A stretch of DNA of 64,000 nt from Adlercreutzia faecimuris (GTDB lineage Bacteria; Actinomycetota; Coriobacteriia; Coriobacteriales; Eggerthellaceae). The notes under the pieces are model-generated. The model was not told where the DNA came from. It ran no database searches and saw only the letters and a list, made by a program, of their open reading frames with translations. Both the position numbers and the translations under genes were made by a program. Location of the stretch: contig NZ_JAJMLW010000003.1 in NCBI RefSeq assembly GCF_022669055.1, forward strand, positions 186,001 to 250,000, given 5' to 3'. The stretch's first letter is position 1. Each line of letters begins with the position of its first letter. Positions 7,870-16,272 of the stretch are shown in pieces.

Positions 7870-10392
7870 ATGTCGGGAACTGCTAGCCCGCTCGGCGGGC
7901 TCACGCGTCGGAGCTTCCTCAAGACGACCGCCGTCGCCGGAGCCGCCACCGTGGCGGTCGGCGCCGCGGCGCCGACGGTCGCGCTCGCGGAGGGCGCCGC
8001 GCCGGTGACTGCCGGCAGCGCCGAGGAGCAGGTCTACCGGGGCGTCTGCCGCCCCAACTGCTTCGGCTTCTGCCACCTGAACGTGCACGTGCACGACGGC
8101 AAGGTGATGAAGACCACCCGCGCGCCGTACAACGAGAGCTGCTACGACCGCATCTGCCAGCGCGGACTGTCCCACGTCCAGCGCATCTACGATCCCCAGC
8201 GCCTGCAGTACCCCATGCGCCGTGCCGAGGGCACCGAGCGCGGGGCCGGGCAGTGGGAGCGCGTCACCTGGGACGAGGCCCTCGACGAGATCGCGGGCAA
8301 GATCAAGGAGATCCAGGGCAAGTACGGCGAGTCGGCCGTCGCGTTCCTGACGGCCTCGGGCAACCAGGCCGCCGGCATCACGAGCGCCTACAGCCGCCTG
8401 ATCGCCCTGCTCAACGCCAGCAACATCGGCCCGTGCCTGGACATGGGCAGCTACTACGGCATGGCCGCGGTGGCCGGCAACTACGTGAGCCCCCTCATGG
8501 GCATGATGATGTGGAACGGCAACGAGCCCACCGACGCGGTCAACGCCAAGACCATCGTCGTGTGGGGCGCCAACATCACCGACGCCCAGATCCAGAACTG
8601 GCACCTCATCAAGGAGGCGAAGCAGGCCGGCGTCAAGCTGGTGGTCATCGACCCCATCTTCACCCAGATCGCCAGTCAGGCCGACAAGTGGATCCCCATC
8701 CGCCCCGCCACCGACACGCTGCTCAAGCTGGCGCTCATGCGCCTGGTCATCGAGCGCGGCGCCCATGACGTGGCCTACCTCCAGCAGCACACCGTCGCGC
8801 CCTACCTGGTGCGCTCCGATACCGGCAAGTTCCTGCGCCGCTCCGACACCGGCGTGGCCCCCACGGCCACGGGCCAGGTGGACGCCACCACCGGCCAGGA
8901 GATCATGCTCGACCCGGTGATGGTGCTCGTCGACGGCGCCATCGTCCCCGAGACCGAGGCCGCCGCGCCCGCCATCGAGGGCACCTGCGACTTCGAGGGC
9001 GTCGAGTGCCGCACGGCCTTTGACCTGCTGGTCGACAACATCATGGAGCACACCGTCGAGGAGGTCTCCGAGCTCACCGAGATCCCCGTCGCCGACATCG
9101 AGGAGCTCGCCGACATCGTCATCGACGGCCCGGTCTACCACTACGAGGGCTACGGCCCGCAGGCCTACAACAACGGCGGCCAGACCACCGTGGCCGGCCT
9201 CACCCTGTGCGCGCTGCTCGGCAACCTCGGCAAGCCCGGCGCCTCCTACGGCGCGTTCTGGGGCATCGGCCTCATCACCAACATAGCCGCCGCCCAGTAC
9301 ACGGCCCCTAAGGGCCCGTCCACCGGCTTCAACATCGCCAGCGTCGACCTCAAGAACGTCGTGGAGCAGAAGAAGTTCCAGGGCAAGGACGCCGACATCA
9401 AGATGCTGTGGATGTACTCGGCCAACCCGCTCAACACCCACACCGACACCCACGCCTGGACCGACGTCATCATCCCCGCCATGGACTACGTGGTGACGGC
9501 CGACTCCGCGCTCACCGACACGGCCATGTACTCCGACATGGTGCTGCCCGTGGCCCAGTGGTTCGAGCTGGAGGAGGTGGCCAACGCCGGCCAGTGCTCG
9601 TCCTACAACTACAACGAGAAGGCCATCGAGCCGCTCTACGAGTCCAAGGCCGACCCGGACATCATCCGCGAGCTGGCCGGGAAGCTCGGCCTGGGCGAGT
9701 TCTTCACCCAGTCCACCTCCGAGGTGCTCGACAGCCTGTTCAGCGGCCCCATCGCCACGGCCGTGGGCGCCAGCATGGACAACCTGCGCGACAAGAAGCA
9801 GGTGCGCTTCATCCCCGGCGACGCCGAGAAGAAGCCCTACATCGCCTACGAGAACGGCGCGTTCGCCACGCCCACCGGCCGCTTCGAGTTCTACCGCGAG
9901 ACGCCGGTGCCGCGCACGCCCACCACGAAGACCCCGACGGCCGAGCAGGTGGCGGCCGAGCGGCTGCCCCACTTCGAGCCGCCGCTGGAGGCCTGGCCGG
10001 AGAACCCGCTCTACGAGAAGTACCCGCTCGTGCTCATGAGCGAGCGCCCGCGCTACCGCGTGCACTCCCAGTGGTTCTCGACCCCGCTGCTGCGCGAGAT
10101 CGACCCCGAGCCCATCGTGAAGATCAACCCGGCCGACGCCAAGGCCCGCGGCATCGCCGACCAGAGCTACATCGAGGCCTACAACGACCGCGGCACCGCC
10201 GTGGCCAAGGCCATCTACTCCGAGGCCATCCGCCCCGGCACGCTCGTGTACCCCAAGGGCTGGCAGCTCAGCCAGCACAAGGGCGGCGGCTGGTCCAACC
10301 TGAGCTCCACGGAGTTCGACGTGTGGATCGTCAACAACAACTTCATGGACGTGCTCTGCGAGATTCGCCCGTGGGACGGAAAGGATAGATAA
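7870..10392 (+). CDS. Tat-exported DMSO-reductase-family molybdoenzyme (operon 2)
   Basis: Catalytic bis-MGD subunit of a membrane-bound respiratory reductase, 840 residues and intact. The twin-arginine signal is LTRRSFLKT (residues 11-19) with a hydrophobic stretch to ~35. The [4Fe-4S] motif is CRPNCFGFC with RICQRG (residues ~59-100). Family blocks follow: RVTWDEALDEIAGKI, KTIVVWGANITD, KLVVIDP, and a late cofactor-binding domain (EAYNDRGTAVAKA). The segment expected to hold the molybdenum ligand reads LDMGSYYGM, unlike the operon 1 enzyme, so the active sites probably differ. Start ATG follows AAAGGAGGAG. The Fe-S gene overlaps the stop by one base. Substrate not deducible. Confidence 0.93.
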   Translation: MSGTASPLGGLTRRSFLKTTAVAGAATVAVGAAAPTVALAEGAAPVTAGSAEEQVYRGVCRPNCFGFCHLNVHVHDGKVMKTTRAPYNESCYDRICQRGLSHVQRIYDPQRLQYPMRRAEGTERGAGQWERVTWDEALDEIAGKIKEIQGKYGESAVAFLTASGNQAAGITSAYSRLIALLNASNIGPCLDMGSYYGMAAVAGNYVSPLMGMMMWNGNEPTDAVNAKTIVVWGANITDAQIQNWHLIKEAKQAGVKLVVIDPIFTQIASQADKWIPIRPATDTLLKLALMRLVIERGAHDVAYLQQHTVAPYLVRSDTGKFLRRSDTGVAPTATGQVDATTGQEIMLDPVMVLVDGAIVPETEAAAPAIEGTCDFEGVECRTAFDLLVDNIMEHTVEEVSELTEIPVADIEELADIVIDGPVYHYEGYGPQAYNNGGQTTVAGLTLCALLGNLGKPGASYGAFWGIGLITNIAAAQYTAPKGPSTGFNIASVDLKNVVEQKKFQGKDADIKMLWMYSANPLNTHTDTHAWTDVIIPAMDYVVTADSALTDTAMYSDMVLPVAQWFELEEVANAGQCSSYNYNEKAIEPLYESKADPDIIRELAGKLGLGEFFTQSTSEVLDSLFSGPIATAVGASMDNLRDKKQVRFIPGDAEKKPYIAYENGAFATPTGRFEFYRETPVPRTPTTKTPTAEQVAAERLPHFEPPLEAWPENPLYEKYPLVLMSERPRYRVHSQWFSTPLLREIDPEPIVKINPADAKARGIADQSYIEAYNDRGTAVAKAIYSEAIRPGTLVYPKGWQLSQHKGGGWSNLSSTEFDVWIVNNNFMDVLCEIRPWDGKDR

Positions 10393-11015
10393 TGACGCAC
10401 TACGGATTCGTCATCGACAGCAAGTCCTGCATCTCGTGCCACTCGTGCGCGGTGGCCTGCAAGGTCGAGAACAACCTGCCCGACTCCATCTGGTGGAACC
10501 GCATCCTCACCGACGGCGGTCCCAACATGGACACCCCGGCGGGCACCTACCCCAACCTCACCATCCGCAACATCCCCATGGGATGCCAGCACTGCGAGAA
10601 CCCGGCCTGCGTGAAGGTGTGCCCCGTGGGCGCCACCTACCAGGATCCGGAGACCGGCGTCGTGCGCCAGGACTACGACAAGTGCATCGGCTGCCGCATG
10701 TGCATGAGCGCCTGCCCCTACACGGGTGTTCGCTCCTTCAACTGGGAGGAGCCCCAGTACGCCATCGGCCAGCCCATGGGCTCGCTCGACATCCCGCAGC
10801 ATCAGAAGCAGGTGGTGGAGAAGTGCACGATGTGCTGGCACCGCCTGGCCCAGGGCGAGAAGCCGGCCTGCATCGAGCCGTGCCCGGCGCGCATCCGCTT
10901 CTGGGGCGACTTCGACGACCCCTCGAGCGAGGTGAGCCAGCTCATCCGCGAGCGCGAGTACATGCAGCTGCTCCCCGAGCAGGGCACCCGCCCCTCCGTG
11001 TACTACCTGGTGTAA
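10392..11015 (+). CDS. DmsB-like four-cluster ferredoxin subunit (operon 2)
   Basis: Paralogue of the 5570 gene with the same 207-residue length. Cysteine groups: CISCHSCAVAC (~residue 14), CQHCENPACVKVC (~65), CIGCRMCMSAC (~98), CTMC and CIEPC (~145-165), giving four [4Fe-4S] clusters in the DmsB pattern. Its start overlaps the catalytic gene's stop (TAATG), so translation is coupled. The N-terminal third differs most from the operon 1 copy, as expected if each docks with its own catalytic subunit. Confidence 0.92.
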   Translation: MTHYGFVIDSKSCISCHSCAVACKVENNLPDSIWWNRILTDGGPNMDTPAGTYPNLTIRNIPMGCQHCENPACVKVCPVGATYQDPETGVVRQDYDKCIGCRMCMSACPYTGVRSFNWEEPQYAIGQPMGSLDIPQHQKQVVEKCTMCWHRLAQGEKPACIEPCPARIRFWGDFDDPSSEVSQLIREREYMQLLPEQGTRPSVYYLV

Positions 11016-11068
11016 CCGTCCCGCCGCGCGCCGCGTGAGGCGGCGCGCCTCCTTCGAAGGAGAATGCT

Positions 11069-12295
11069 ATGACTGATAACACTGCGGCCGTGGCCGCGAA
11101 GGCCCCCGCTGCCAAGGGCGGCGGCAAGGGCCTCACCATCGCCATCGGCGCGTGCGCCGTGCTGGCGGTGCTCGGCATCATCCTGTGGGTGGTGCAGCTC
11201 TCCGGCGGCATGGTTCAGACCGCCATGCGCAACCTGGACAGCTGGGGCCTCTACATCACGATGTTCATGTTCTTCGTCGGGCTCTCCGCCGGCGGCCTCA
11301 TCATCTCGTCGGTGCCCAAGGCCTTCGGGATCAAGGGCTTCGGCGGCATCTCCAAGATCGCCGTCATGACGTCGATCGCCTGCACCGTGGGCGCCATCGC
11401 CTTCGTCGTGGTCGACCTCGGCCAGCCGGTGCGCCTGTGGGAGCTGTTCGCGTACTCCAACCTGGGCTCGCCCCTCATGTGGGACATCATCGTGCTGGGC
11501 ACCTACCTGATCCTGTCCTGCGTCTACCTCTGGGCCATGCTCCAGCATGAGAGGGGCAAGGTGTCCGCCACGGCCCTGCGCGTGATCTCCGTCATCGCGC
11601 TCGTGGTGGCCGTGCTCGTCCACACCGTGACCGCCTGGATCTTCGGCCTGCAGCAGTCCCACGAGATGTGGCACACGGCGCTGCTCGGCCCGTGGTTCGT
11701 GTCCTCGGCGCTCGTGTGCGGCACCGGCCTAGTCATGGTGGTGGCCCTGGCGCTGCGCGCGACCGGCTACCTCAAGCTCGACCAGGCCTACCTGGTGAAG
11801 CTCGCCAAGCTCCTGGGCGCCTTCCTCTTGGTTGACCTGTACTTCTTCGGCTGCGACCTGCTCACCGAGGCCTTCCCGGCTGCGGGTGGCGTGGCCATCG
11901 TCGAGATGCTCACGTCCGGCCCGCTCGCGCCCTTCTTCTGGGGCGAGATCGTCCTGTCGGTGCTGGCCGCCGTCATCTGCTTCGTGCCGAGTCTGCGCAC
12001 CAACCCGCTGATGGCGCTCGCCGGCGTGGCCGCCATCCTGGCCATCCTCTGCAAGCGCGTGCAGCTGCTCGTCGGCGGCTTCCAGGTGCCCAACATCGAG
12101 TGGCCCGCCATCATGACGCCGTCGACCATCACCAACTGGCAGGGCAACCTCGAGCAGGCCTACCAGGGCATGGTCTACTGGCCCGCGCCCATCGAGTTCG
12201 GCGTGACCCTCGGCGTGCTGGGGCTCGTGGCGCTCATCTTCCTGCTCGGCATCAAGATGCTGCCGCTCAAGCCGGCTCCCGGCGAGGACGAGTAG
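11069..12295 (+). CDS. NrfD/PsrC-type quinol-interacting membrane subunit (operon 2)
   Basis: Menaquinol-linked anchor, 408 residues with about ten helices, and a near-twin of the protein at 6250. Both begin MTDN(A/T)AAVAAK and share DSWGLYIT(L/M)FMFFVGLSAGG and long identical runs in the second half. The start follows CGAAGGAGAAT. The short Fe-S to anchor gap (11016-11068) also closely resembles that of operon 1, so the duplication covered the Fe-S and anchor genes together with their spacer. Confidence 0.92.
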   Translation: MTDNTAAVAAKAPAAKGGGKGLTIAIGACAVLAVLGIILWVVQLSGGMVQTAMRNLDSWGLYITMFMFFVGLSAGGLIISSVPKAFGIKGFGGISKIAVMTSIACTVGAIAFVVVDLGQPVRLWELFAYSNLGSPLMWDIIVLGTYLILSCVYLWAMLQHERGKVSATALRVISVIALVVAVLVHTVTAWIFGLQQSHEMWHTALLGPWFVSSALVCGTGLVMVVALALRATGYLKLDQAYLVKLAKLLGAFLLVDLYFFGCDLLTEAFPAAGGVAIVEMLTSGPLAPFFWGEIVLSVLAAVICFVPSLRTNPLMALAGVAAILAILCKRVQLLVGGFQVPNIEWPAIMTPSTITNWQGNLEQAYQGMVYWPAPIEFGVTLGVLGLVALIFLLGIKMLPLKPAPGEDE

Positions 12296-12315
12296 GCTCG
12301 TCCTCCCTCCCGCGC

Positions 12316-12346
12316 GGCGCGCCGGCAATCCCTCCGCCGGCGCGCC
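12316..12346 (+). terminator. GC-rich hairpin after operon 2 anchor
   Basis: GGCGCGCCGGC (12316-12326) pairs perfectly with GCCGGCGCGCC (12336-12346). No clear T-run follows, so it may be a partial terminator or a processing stem that lowers expression of the two small genes downstream. Confidence 0.45.
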
Positions 12347-12386
12347 GCCGCTTCCCGTTCGTCCCCTGAGGAGGAGGTCTCAGCCC

Positions 12387-12749
12387 ATGGTGAAGAAGCT
12401 CGCCATCACACTGGCCGTGATGCTCGCGCTCGGGGCGCTCGTGGTGGGTGCCGGCGCGCTCGCGCGGCCCGGCCAGGCGCCGCTGCCCGTGCCCATCGAG
12501 GAGTCGTCGCCCTGCCCGGCCACCGGCTGCGCCAGCGGCTCGTGCCACGGCTTCGACGACGTGCCCGAGCCCGACGGCGTCCACGAGATGACCTGCCCCG
12601 AGGCGGGCTGCGCCAGCGTCGAGTGCCACGCCTGGGACACGCTCACCTCCCGCTACCACCAGGCGAGCGACGCGAGCCTCAACCTGTGGATCCTCATGCC
12701 CGTGGCCGTCGTCATCGCGCTCGTGCTCGTCGTCCGGAAGGTGAGGTGA
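12387..12749 (+). CDS. Small membrane protein with two CX4CH haem-like motifs
   Basis: A 120-residue protein with an N-terminal signal/anchor helix (residues ~5-25) and a C-terminal helix (~97-115), so the middle should be extracytoplasmic. The middle holds two copies of one motif, CPATGCASGSCHGF and CPEAGCASVECHAW, ~30 residues apart. Each contains a CX4CH, a variant c-type haem site known from some tetrahaem cytochromes, preceded by an extra CPxxGC. It may be a dihaem electron carrier, or the extra cysteines may bind metal. It follows operon 2 and precedes a cytochrome-b-like gene by 4 nt, so it probably serves the same chain. Start ATG follows GAGGAGGAGGT. Confidence 0.65.
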   Translation: MVKKLAITLAVMLALGALVVGAGALARPGQAPLPVPIEESSPCPATGCASGSCHGFDDVPEPDGVHEMTCPEAGCASVECHAWDTLTSRYHQASDASLNLWILMPVAVVIALVLVVRKVR

Positions 12750-12753
12750 CGCC

Positions 12754-13203
12754 ATGTCCCGCAAGCTCGTCATCGACGCCGTCGCGCTCATCGCCTACGT
12801 CGTCGTGTCCCTGCCCTCGCTCACGGGCGTGGCGCCCCACGAGTGGCTGGGCCTGGCCGTGTTCCTCGTGCTGGCCGTTCACCTCGCCCAGCACCTGGGC
12901 CAGGTGGCCTCCTCGGCCCGCCGCGCCGGATCGCCCGGCCCGGCCCGGGCGGCCCGCGCCGGGAGGACGGTGCTCGCGTGCCTCCTGGCCGTGGCGCTCG
13001 CCGTCGTGATGGTGTCGGGGCTCATGGTGTCGGGGGCCGTGCTGCCGGCGCTCGGGCTCTACGCCGAGGGCTACTACTTCTGGAACCCGCTGCACGCCGT
13101 GTCGGCGAAGGTGCTGCTCGCCCTGCTGCTCGTCCACGTGTTCATCAACGCGCGGGCGGCCTGGGGCCTGTGGCGCCAGGGCCGCAAGACGCCCCGCGGC
13201 TAG
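12754..13203 (+). CDS. DUF4405-type small cytochrome b-like membrane protein
   Basis: 149 residues with four predicted helices and histidines placed for haem: HEWLGLAVFLVLAVHLAQHLGQ in the second helix, and NPLHAVSAKVLLALLLVHVF in the fourth. This is the layout of DUF4405 proteins, thought to be small b-type cytochromes. It lies 4 nt after the CX4CH protein; together they could form a quinol-to-haem branch beside the NrfD anchor. Function is inferred from layout, not from a characterised homologue. Confidence 0.65.
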   Translation: MSRKLVIDAVALIAYVVVSLPSLTGVAPHEWLGLAVFLVLAVHLAQHLGQVASSARRAGSPGPARAARAGRTVLACLLAVALAVVMVSGLMVSGAVLPALGLYAEGYYFWNPLHAVSAKVLLALLLVHVFINARAAWGLWRQGRKTPRG

Positions 13204-13252
13204 CGCGTCCGCGCGGCGCGGCTGTGGCCCGCGCGCATCCCTCCCTCGCTGG

Positions 13253-13284
13253 CGAGGCCCCCGACCGGGGGCCTCGTCGCGTTT
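13253..13284 (+). terminator. Intrinsic terminator after the small cytochrome genes
   Basis: CGAGGCCCCC (13253-13262) and CGGGGGCCTCG (13266-13276) form a tight hairpin; GTCGCGTTTT follows. This ends the 7.6-13.2 kb transcript. Confidence 0.75.
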
Positions 13285-13323
13285 TCGCGCGGGGCATTCG
13301 CGTGCGTTCCCTTCCCCGCAGCC

Positions 13324-13402
13324 CCCCCTCCGCGTGCCCCCCTCTCTCCCTTCTCCGCACCCCCCCCCCTCCGCGTGCCCCCTCTCTCTCCCTTTTCCGC
13401 AT
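13324..13402. repeat. Pyrimidine-rich tandem repeat with a 10-C run
   Basis: A ~40-bp unit built of CCTCCGCGTGCCCCC, CTCTCTCCC and TTCTCCGCA occurs twice in tandem; ten Cs (13360-13369) lie at the unit boundary. It is non-coding and prone to slippage, so its copy number may vary between strains or be misassembled. Confidence 0.7.
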
Positions 13403-13428
13403 CCCATCCTCCTGCGTGCAGGTTTTTC

Positions 13429-13607
13429 GCGCAAAATGGCCGAAAACGACGGTTTGACGACGCTCCGCGCGCCAAGCCGAGCCGCCGCCCCGCCAAAACC
13501 CCAGGTCGCGCTTCGCCAAGCTGACCGCCGAGCCTCGGATTCCCTCGGTTTCCCTCCGAATCCGGCTCCTATTTGTCGTCAAACCGTCGTTTCGGGCCAT
13601 TTTGCGC
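13429..13607. repeat. Long inverted-repeat element A
   Basis: The 32-nt arm at 13429-13460 is matched inverted at 13576-13607 with 30 of 32 positions complementary (arm core GGTTTGACGA / TCGTCAAACC). The arms enclose ~115 bp. The interior has a second hairpin (GAGCC-CGGATTC against GAATCCG-GCTC) and CCCAGGTCGCGC (13500-13511), which also occurs in element D. The 13204-13805 gap holds no convincing gene; apart from this element it has only the terminator and the simple repeat. Confidence 0.8.
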
Positions 13608-13805
13608 GCCAATTCTGCGCAAAGGGGTATGCGTGGGGGAAACGCGTGGCTTGCGGCGCCGTGACGGCCCCGTGCCAACGGCCGCCCCGCCGCGTCGCGC
13701 GGCCCGCGCCGCCCGTATCCTGGCGGGAGGCGGGCCGGAGCCACCTGTGAGGCCGCCCGGGAGGGCCCGCCCGCGGCCCGGGCGCGTGAGAGGAAGGGAG
13801 GGGCC

Positions 13806-14363
13806 ATGGAGTCGCTTCTCAACGTCATCCGCTCCAACATGCTCGTCCAGGCGGTCGTGTTCATCGTGCTGGGGCTGTTCGTCCTTCTGTGGCCGGGGGT
13901 CACCATCACCACCGTCATCTACCTGTTCGGGGCGTTCTTCGCCATCTCGGGCATCGCGTCGCTCGTCAGCTACCAGCGCGCGGCGTCCCCGGCGCACCAC
14001 AGCCCGGCCGTGCTCACCAGCGGCGTGTTCATGCTGGTGCTGGCGCTCATCGTGTTTCTGTTCCCCGAGGCCATCGCCAGCATCTTCTCGCTGCTGCTGG
14101 GCATCGTGCTGGCGCTCTGCGGCGTCGTGAGCGCGGTGCGGTCCTGGGAGCTGCGGCCGCTCGGCGGCTACACCTGGGTGGTCGGCCTGGTGGTGAGCGT
14201 CGCCGTGGCGATCGGCGGCGTCGTCATCATCGCCAACCCCTTCGAGACCACGCTCATGTTCATCTACGTGCTGGGCGGCCTCATGGTGCTCAACGGCGCG
14301 GGCGATCTGCTCATCGAGCTGGCGGCCCGCCGCGAGCAGCGCGAGCTGCGCGCCCGCCGCTAG
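13806..14363 (+). CDS. HdeD/DUF308-family membrane protein
   Basis: 185 residues with six predicted helices in two similar halves, the pattern of HdeD-like proteins, whose exact role outside enterobacterial acid resistance is unclear. Recognisable blocks: LGLFVLLWPGVTITTVIYLF (residues ~21-40), GVFMLVLALIVFLFPEA and NPFETTLMFIYVLGG. The C-terminus is a short Arg-rich cytoplasmic tail. Start ATG follows GGAAGGGAGGGGCC. It stands alone between intergenic repeats. Confidence 0.8.
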   Translation: MESLLNVIRSNMLVQAVVFIVLGLFVLLWPGVTITTVIYLFGAFFAISGIASLVSYQRAASPAHHSPAVLTSGVFMLVLALIVFLFPEAIASIFSLLLGIVLALCGVVSAVRSWELRPLGGYTWVVGLVVSVAVAIGGVVIIANPFETTLMFIYVLGGLMVLNGAGDLLIELAARREQRELRARR

Positions 14364-14673
14364 CCCGCGACGCGCCGTCCGCGTGCGGGGGGGGCGCCGA
14401 CGCTTCGCGTCCCGTCCCGCCGGGCGCCGCGCCGGCAGGCCGCCCTGCGCGGCGCTCTGCGAGGCGCCCCCGTCCCGCGCGCCCGCCGCCAGCCCGCGAC
14501 GCCCCGCGCGCCGCCGCCGTGTTTCCGCTCGGCTAAATCTTTCCTCGCTTTTCCCCGGGAGCCCGCGTGCGCGGGCTCCTTTGCTATCATGGCTGGCACA
14601 CGAGGGCCCGCTCCCGCCCACGGCGCGCCGCGCGGCCAGGCTCGTTAAAGCACCAAGCAGGAAAGGAAAAGCG
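14364..14673. other. Intergenic region with terminator hairpin before the aromatic genes
   Basis: No gene seen. It is GC-rich low-complexity sequence. A hairpin GGAGCCCGCG / CGCGGGCTCC (14558-14579) is followed by TTT and probably ends the HdeD transcript. TATCAT (14585-14590) is a possible -10 for the chorismate mutase gene, without a clear -35. Confidence 0.5.
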
Positions 14674-14955
14674 ATGTCTGAAGAGAACAGCAATCTTGCC
14701 GAGATCCAGAAGCATCGTGAGCAGATCGACGCCATCGATCGCGAGCTCGTCGCGCTCCTCAACAAGCGCGCGGGCCATTCGCTGGTCATCCGCGGTCTGA
14801 AGCCCGGTGCGCACCTGGGCCTCTACGACGCGCGCCGCGAGGAGGAGATATTCGCCAAGGTGGACGGCTATAACGAGGGTCCCCTCTACAACGAGAACCT
14901 GCGCGAGATCTACGCCACCATCCTCAAGGTCATGAAGGAGACGCCGTCCGTATGA
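14674..14955 (+). CDS. Chorismate mutase, AroQ type
   Basis: Converts chorismate to prephenate on the way to phenylalanine and tyrosine. The 93 residues are all helical, the size of a free-standing AroQ domain. Family blocks: HREQIDAIDRELVALLNKRA (residues ~12-31), the basic segment after it, and RREEEIFAKV (~56-65). Start ATG follows GCAGGAAAGGAAAA. The stop overlaps the next start as ATGA, so mutase and DAHP synthase are translationally coupled and may act as a complex with shared feedback control, as in other AroQ/AroF-type pairs. Confidence 0.9.
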   Translation: MSEENSNLAEIQKHREQIDAIDRELVALLNKRAGHSLVIRGLKPGAHLGLYDARREEEIFAKVDGYNEGPLYNENLREIYATILKVMKETPSV

Positions 14956-15752
14956 GCGAAGTGAAGATTGCCCCCATCCCCGATCTCGGCCAGCGCACGG
15001 ACGAGATCACCATCTACGCCGGGCCCTGCTCGGTGGAGTCCCCCGAGCAGTTCGACGAGGTGGCCGCCTGCATCAAGGGCCTCGGCCTCTCCTGGATCCG
15101 CGGCGGCGCGTTCAAGCCGCGCACCAACCCGCACTCCTTCCAGGGCCTCGGCGAGGAGGCGCTGCGCATCATGCGCGACGCCGGCCAGAAGTACGGTCTG
15201 AAGACGCTCACCGAGGTCATGGACTCGGCCCACTGCCAGCTGGTGGCCGACTACGTGGACGGCCTGCAGGTGGGCGCCCGCAACTTCCAGAACTTCAGCC
15301 TACTGAAGAAGATCGGCCAGGTGACGGCCGACACGCACCAGATGGTGCTGTACAAGCGCGGCTTCGCCGGCACCATCGCCGAGTGGCTGGCTGCCACCGA
15401 CTACATCACCGACTGCGGCAACGACAACGTGGTGCTATGCGAGCGCGGCATCCGCACCTTCGAGACGGCGACGCGCTTCACGCTCGACATCGCGGCGGTG
15501 CCCGTCATCCACAAGCAGTCGCTGTACCCGGTGTGCATCGACGTGTCGCACCCGGCCGGCCAGCGCGACCTGGTGCCGAGCCTGGCCTACGCGGCCGTGG
15601 CGGCCGGCGCCGACTCGCTCATGATCGAGGTGCATCCCAATCCGCCGGCGGCCCTGTCCGATGGCCCCCAGCAGCTCACCCCCGCCCAGTTCGAGCAGCT
15701 CGTCGGCGAGCTGCGCGACGTGGCGGCGGTGTTCGGCAAGAAGATCGTCTAG
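14952..15752 (+). CDS. aroF: 3-deoxy-7-phosphoheptulonate (DAHP) synthase, AroF-like type
   Basis: First step of the shikimate pathway: phosphoenolpyruvate plus erythrose 4-phosphate. 266 residues form a TIM barrel without an N-terminal regulatory domain. Motifs include IYAGPCSVES (residues ~17-26), RGGAFKPRTNPHSFQG (~52-67), LQVGARNFQNF, VLCERGIRTFE and the metal-ligand segments PVIHKQSLYPVCIDVSHPAG and MIEVHPNP. Lack of its own regulatory domain fits regulation through the coupled chorismate mutase upstream. A strong hairpin follows. Confidence 0.93.
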   Translation: MSEVKIAPIPDLGQRTDEITIYAGPCSVESPEQFDEVAACIKGLGLSWIRGGAFKPRTNPHSFQGLGEEALRIMRDAGQKYGLKTLTEVMDSAHCQLVADYVDGLQVGARNFQNFSLLKKIGQVTADTHQMVLYKRGFAGTIAEWLAATDYITDCGNDNVVLCERGIRTFETATRFTLDIAAVPVIHKQSLYPVCIDVSHPAGQRDLVPSLAYAAVAAGADSLMIEVHPNPPAALSDGPQQLTPAQFEQLVGELRDVAAVFGKKIV

Positions 15753-15850
15753 CGCCAACTGCGCGAGCCGCGCCCGCGCGCCCGCGTCTGGCGCCCGCCA
15801 CGCAAGCCGCGCCCGCGCGCAGAGCCGCGCAAGCCGCGAGAAGCCCACCT

Positions 15851-15882
15851 GAGGCCCCGCCCGCACCTGCCGGCGGGGCCTC
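15851..15882. terminator. Hairpin between convergent genes
   Basis: GAGGCCCCGCC (15851-15861) pairs with GGCGGGGCCTC (15872-15882). It lies between the DAHP synthase gene and the stop of the opposite-strand gene and may serve both, although the T-run is weak. Confidence 0.6.
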
Positions 15883-15885
15883 GGC

Positions 15886-16272
15886 TTACGCGGCCTGCTC
15901 GGCGGCGGGATCCTCGTTGGCGCCGAGGTCCTCGGGGACGGTCTGCTCCTCGAACTCGGTCTGGGCGTCGCGCTCGGCCTGGCCGGGGGTGAACCAGTCG
16001 CCGGCGGCGGCGAAGGCTGCGCACAGGAGCGCGACGGCCACGACGGCGATGACGCCCCAGATGAGCCCGGGGTGCCGCCGCGTCGAGCCCTTGGGGCCGT
16101 CCGCGTCCACCTCGAACTCCTGCATCGCGGGCAGCTCCGGGTCGGCGGCCGACGACTCCAGCACCACCGGCTGGTCGTTGGCCAGCACGTCGCGTCCGTG
16201 GGCGCGCGCCGACGCGCGCAGCGCCTCCTCGTCGACGCGGGGCACCGGCCGGGCGGCCTTTTTCCTCGTCAT
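15886..16272 (-). CDS. Single-pass membrane protein of unknown function
   Basis: 128 residues with one transmembrane helix (GLIWGVIAVVAVALLCAAFA, residues ~69-88) between a charged, basic-to-acidic cytoplasmic part (MTRKKAARPVP) and an acidic external tail rich in Glu and Gln. No enzymatic motif. Start ATG at 16272 follows GAGAGGAGACGCC; a longer reading upstream has no ribosome site. The layout resembles small uncharacterised actinobacterial membrane proteins; no function can be assigned. Confidence 0.6.
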   Translation of the reverse strand: MTRKKAARPVPRVDEEALRASARAHGRDVLANDQPVVLESSAADPELPAMQEFEVDADGPKGSTRRHPGLIWGVIAVVAVALLCAAFAAAGDWFTPGQAERDAQTEFEEQTVPEDLGANEDPAAEQAA

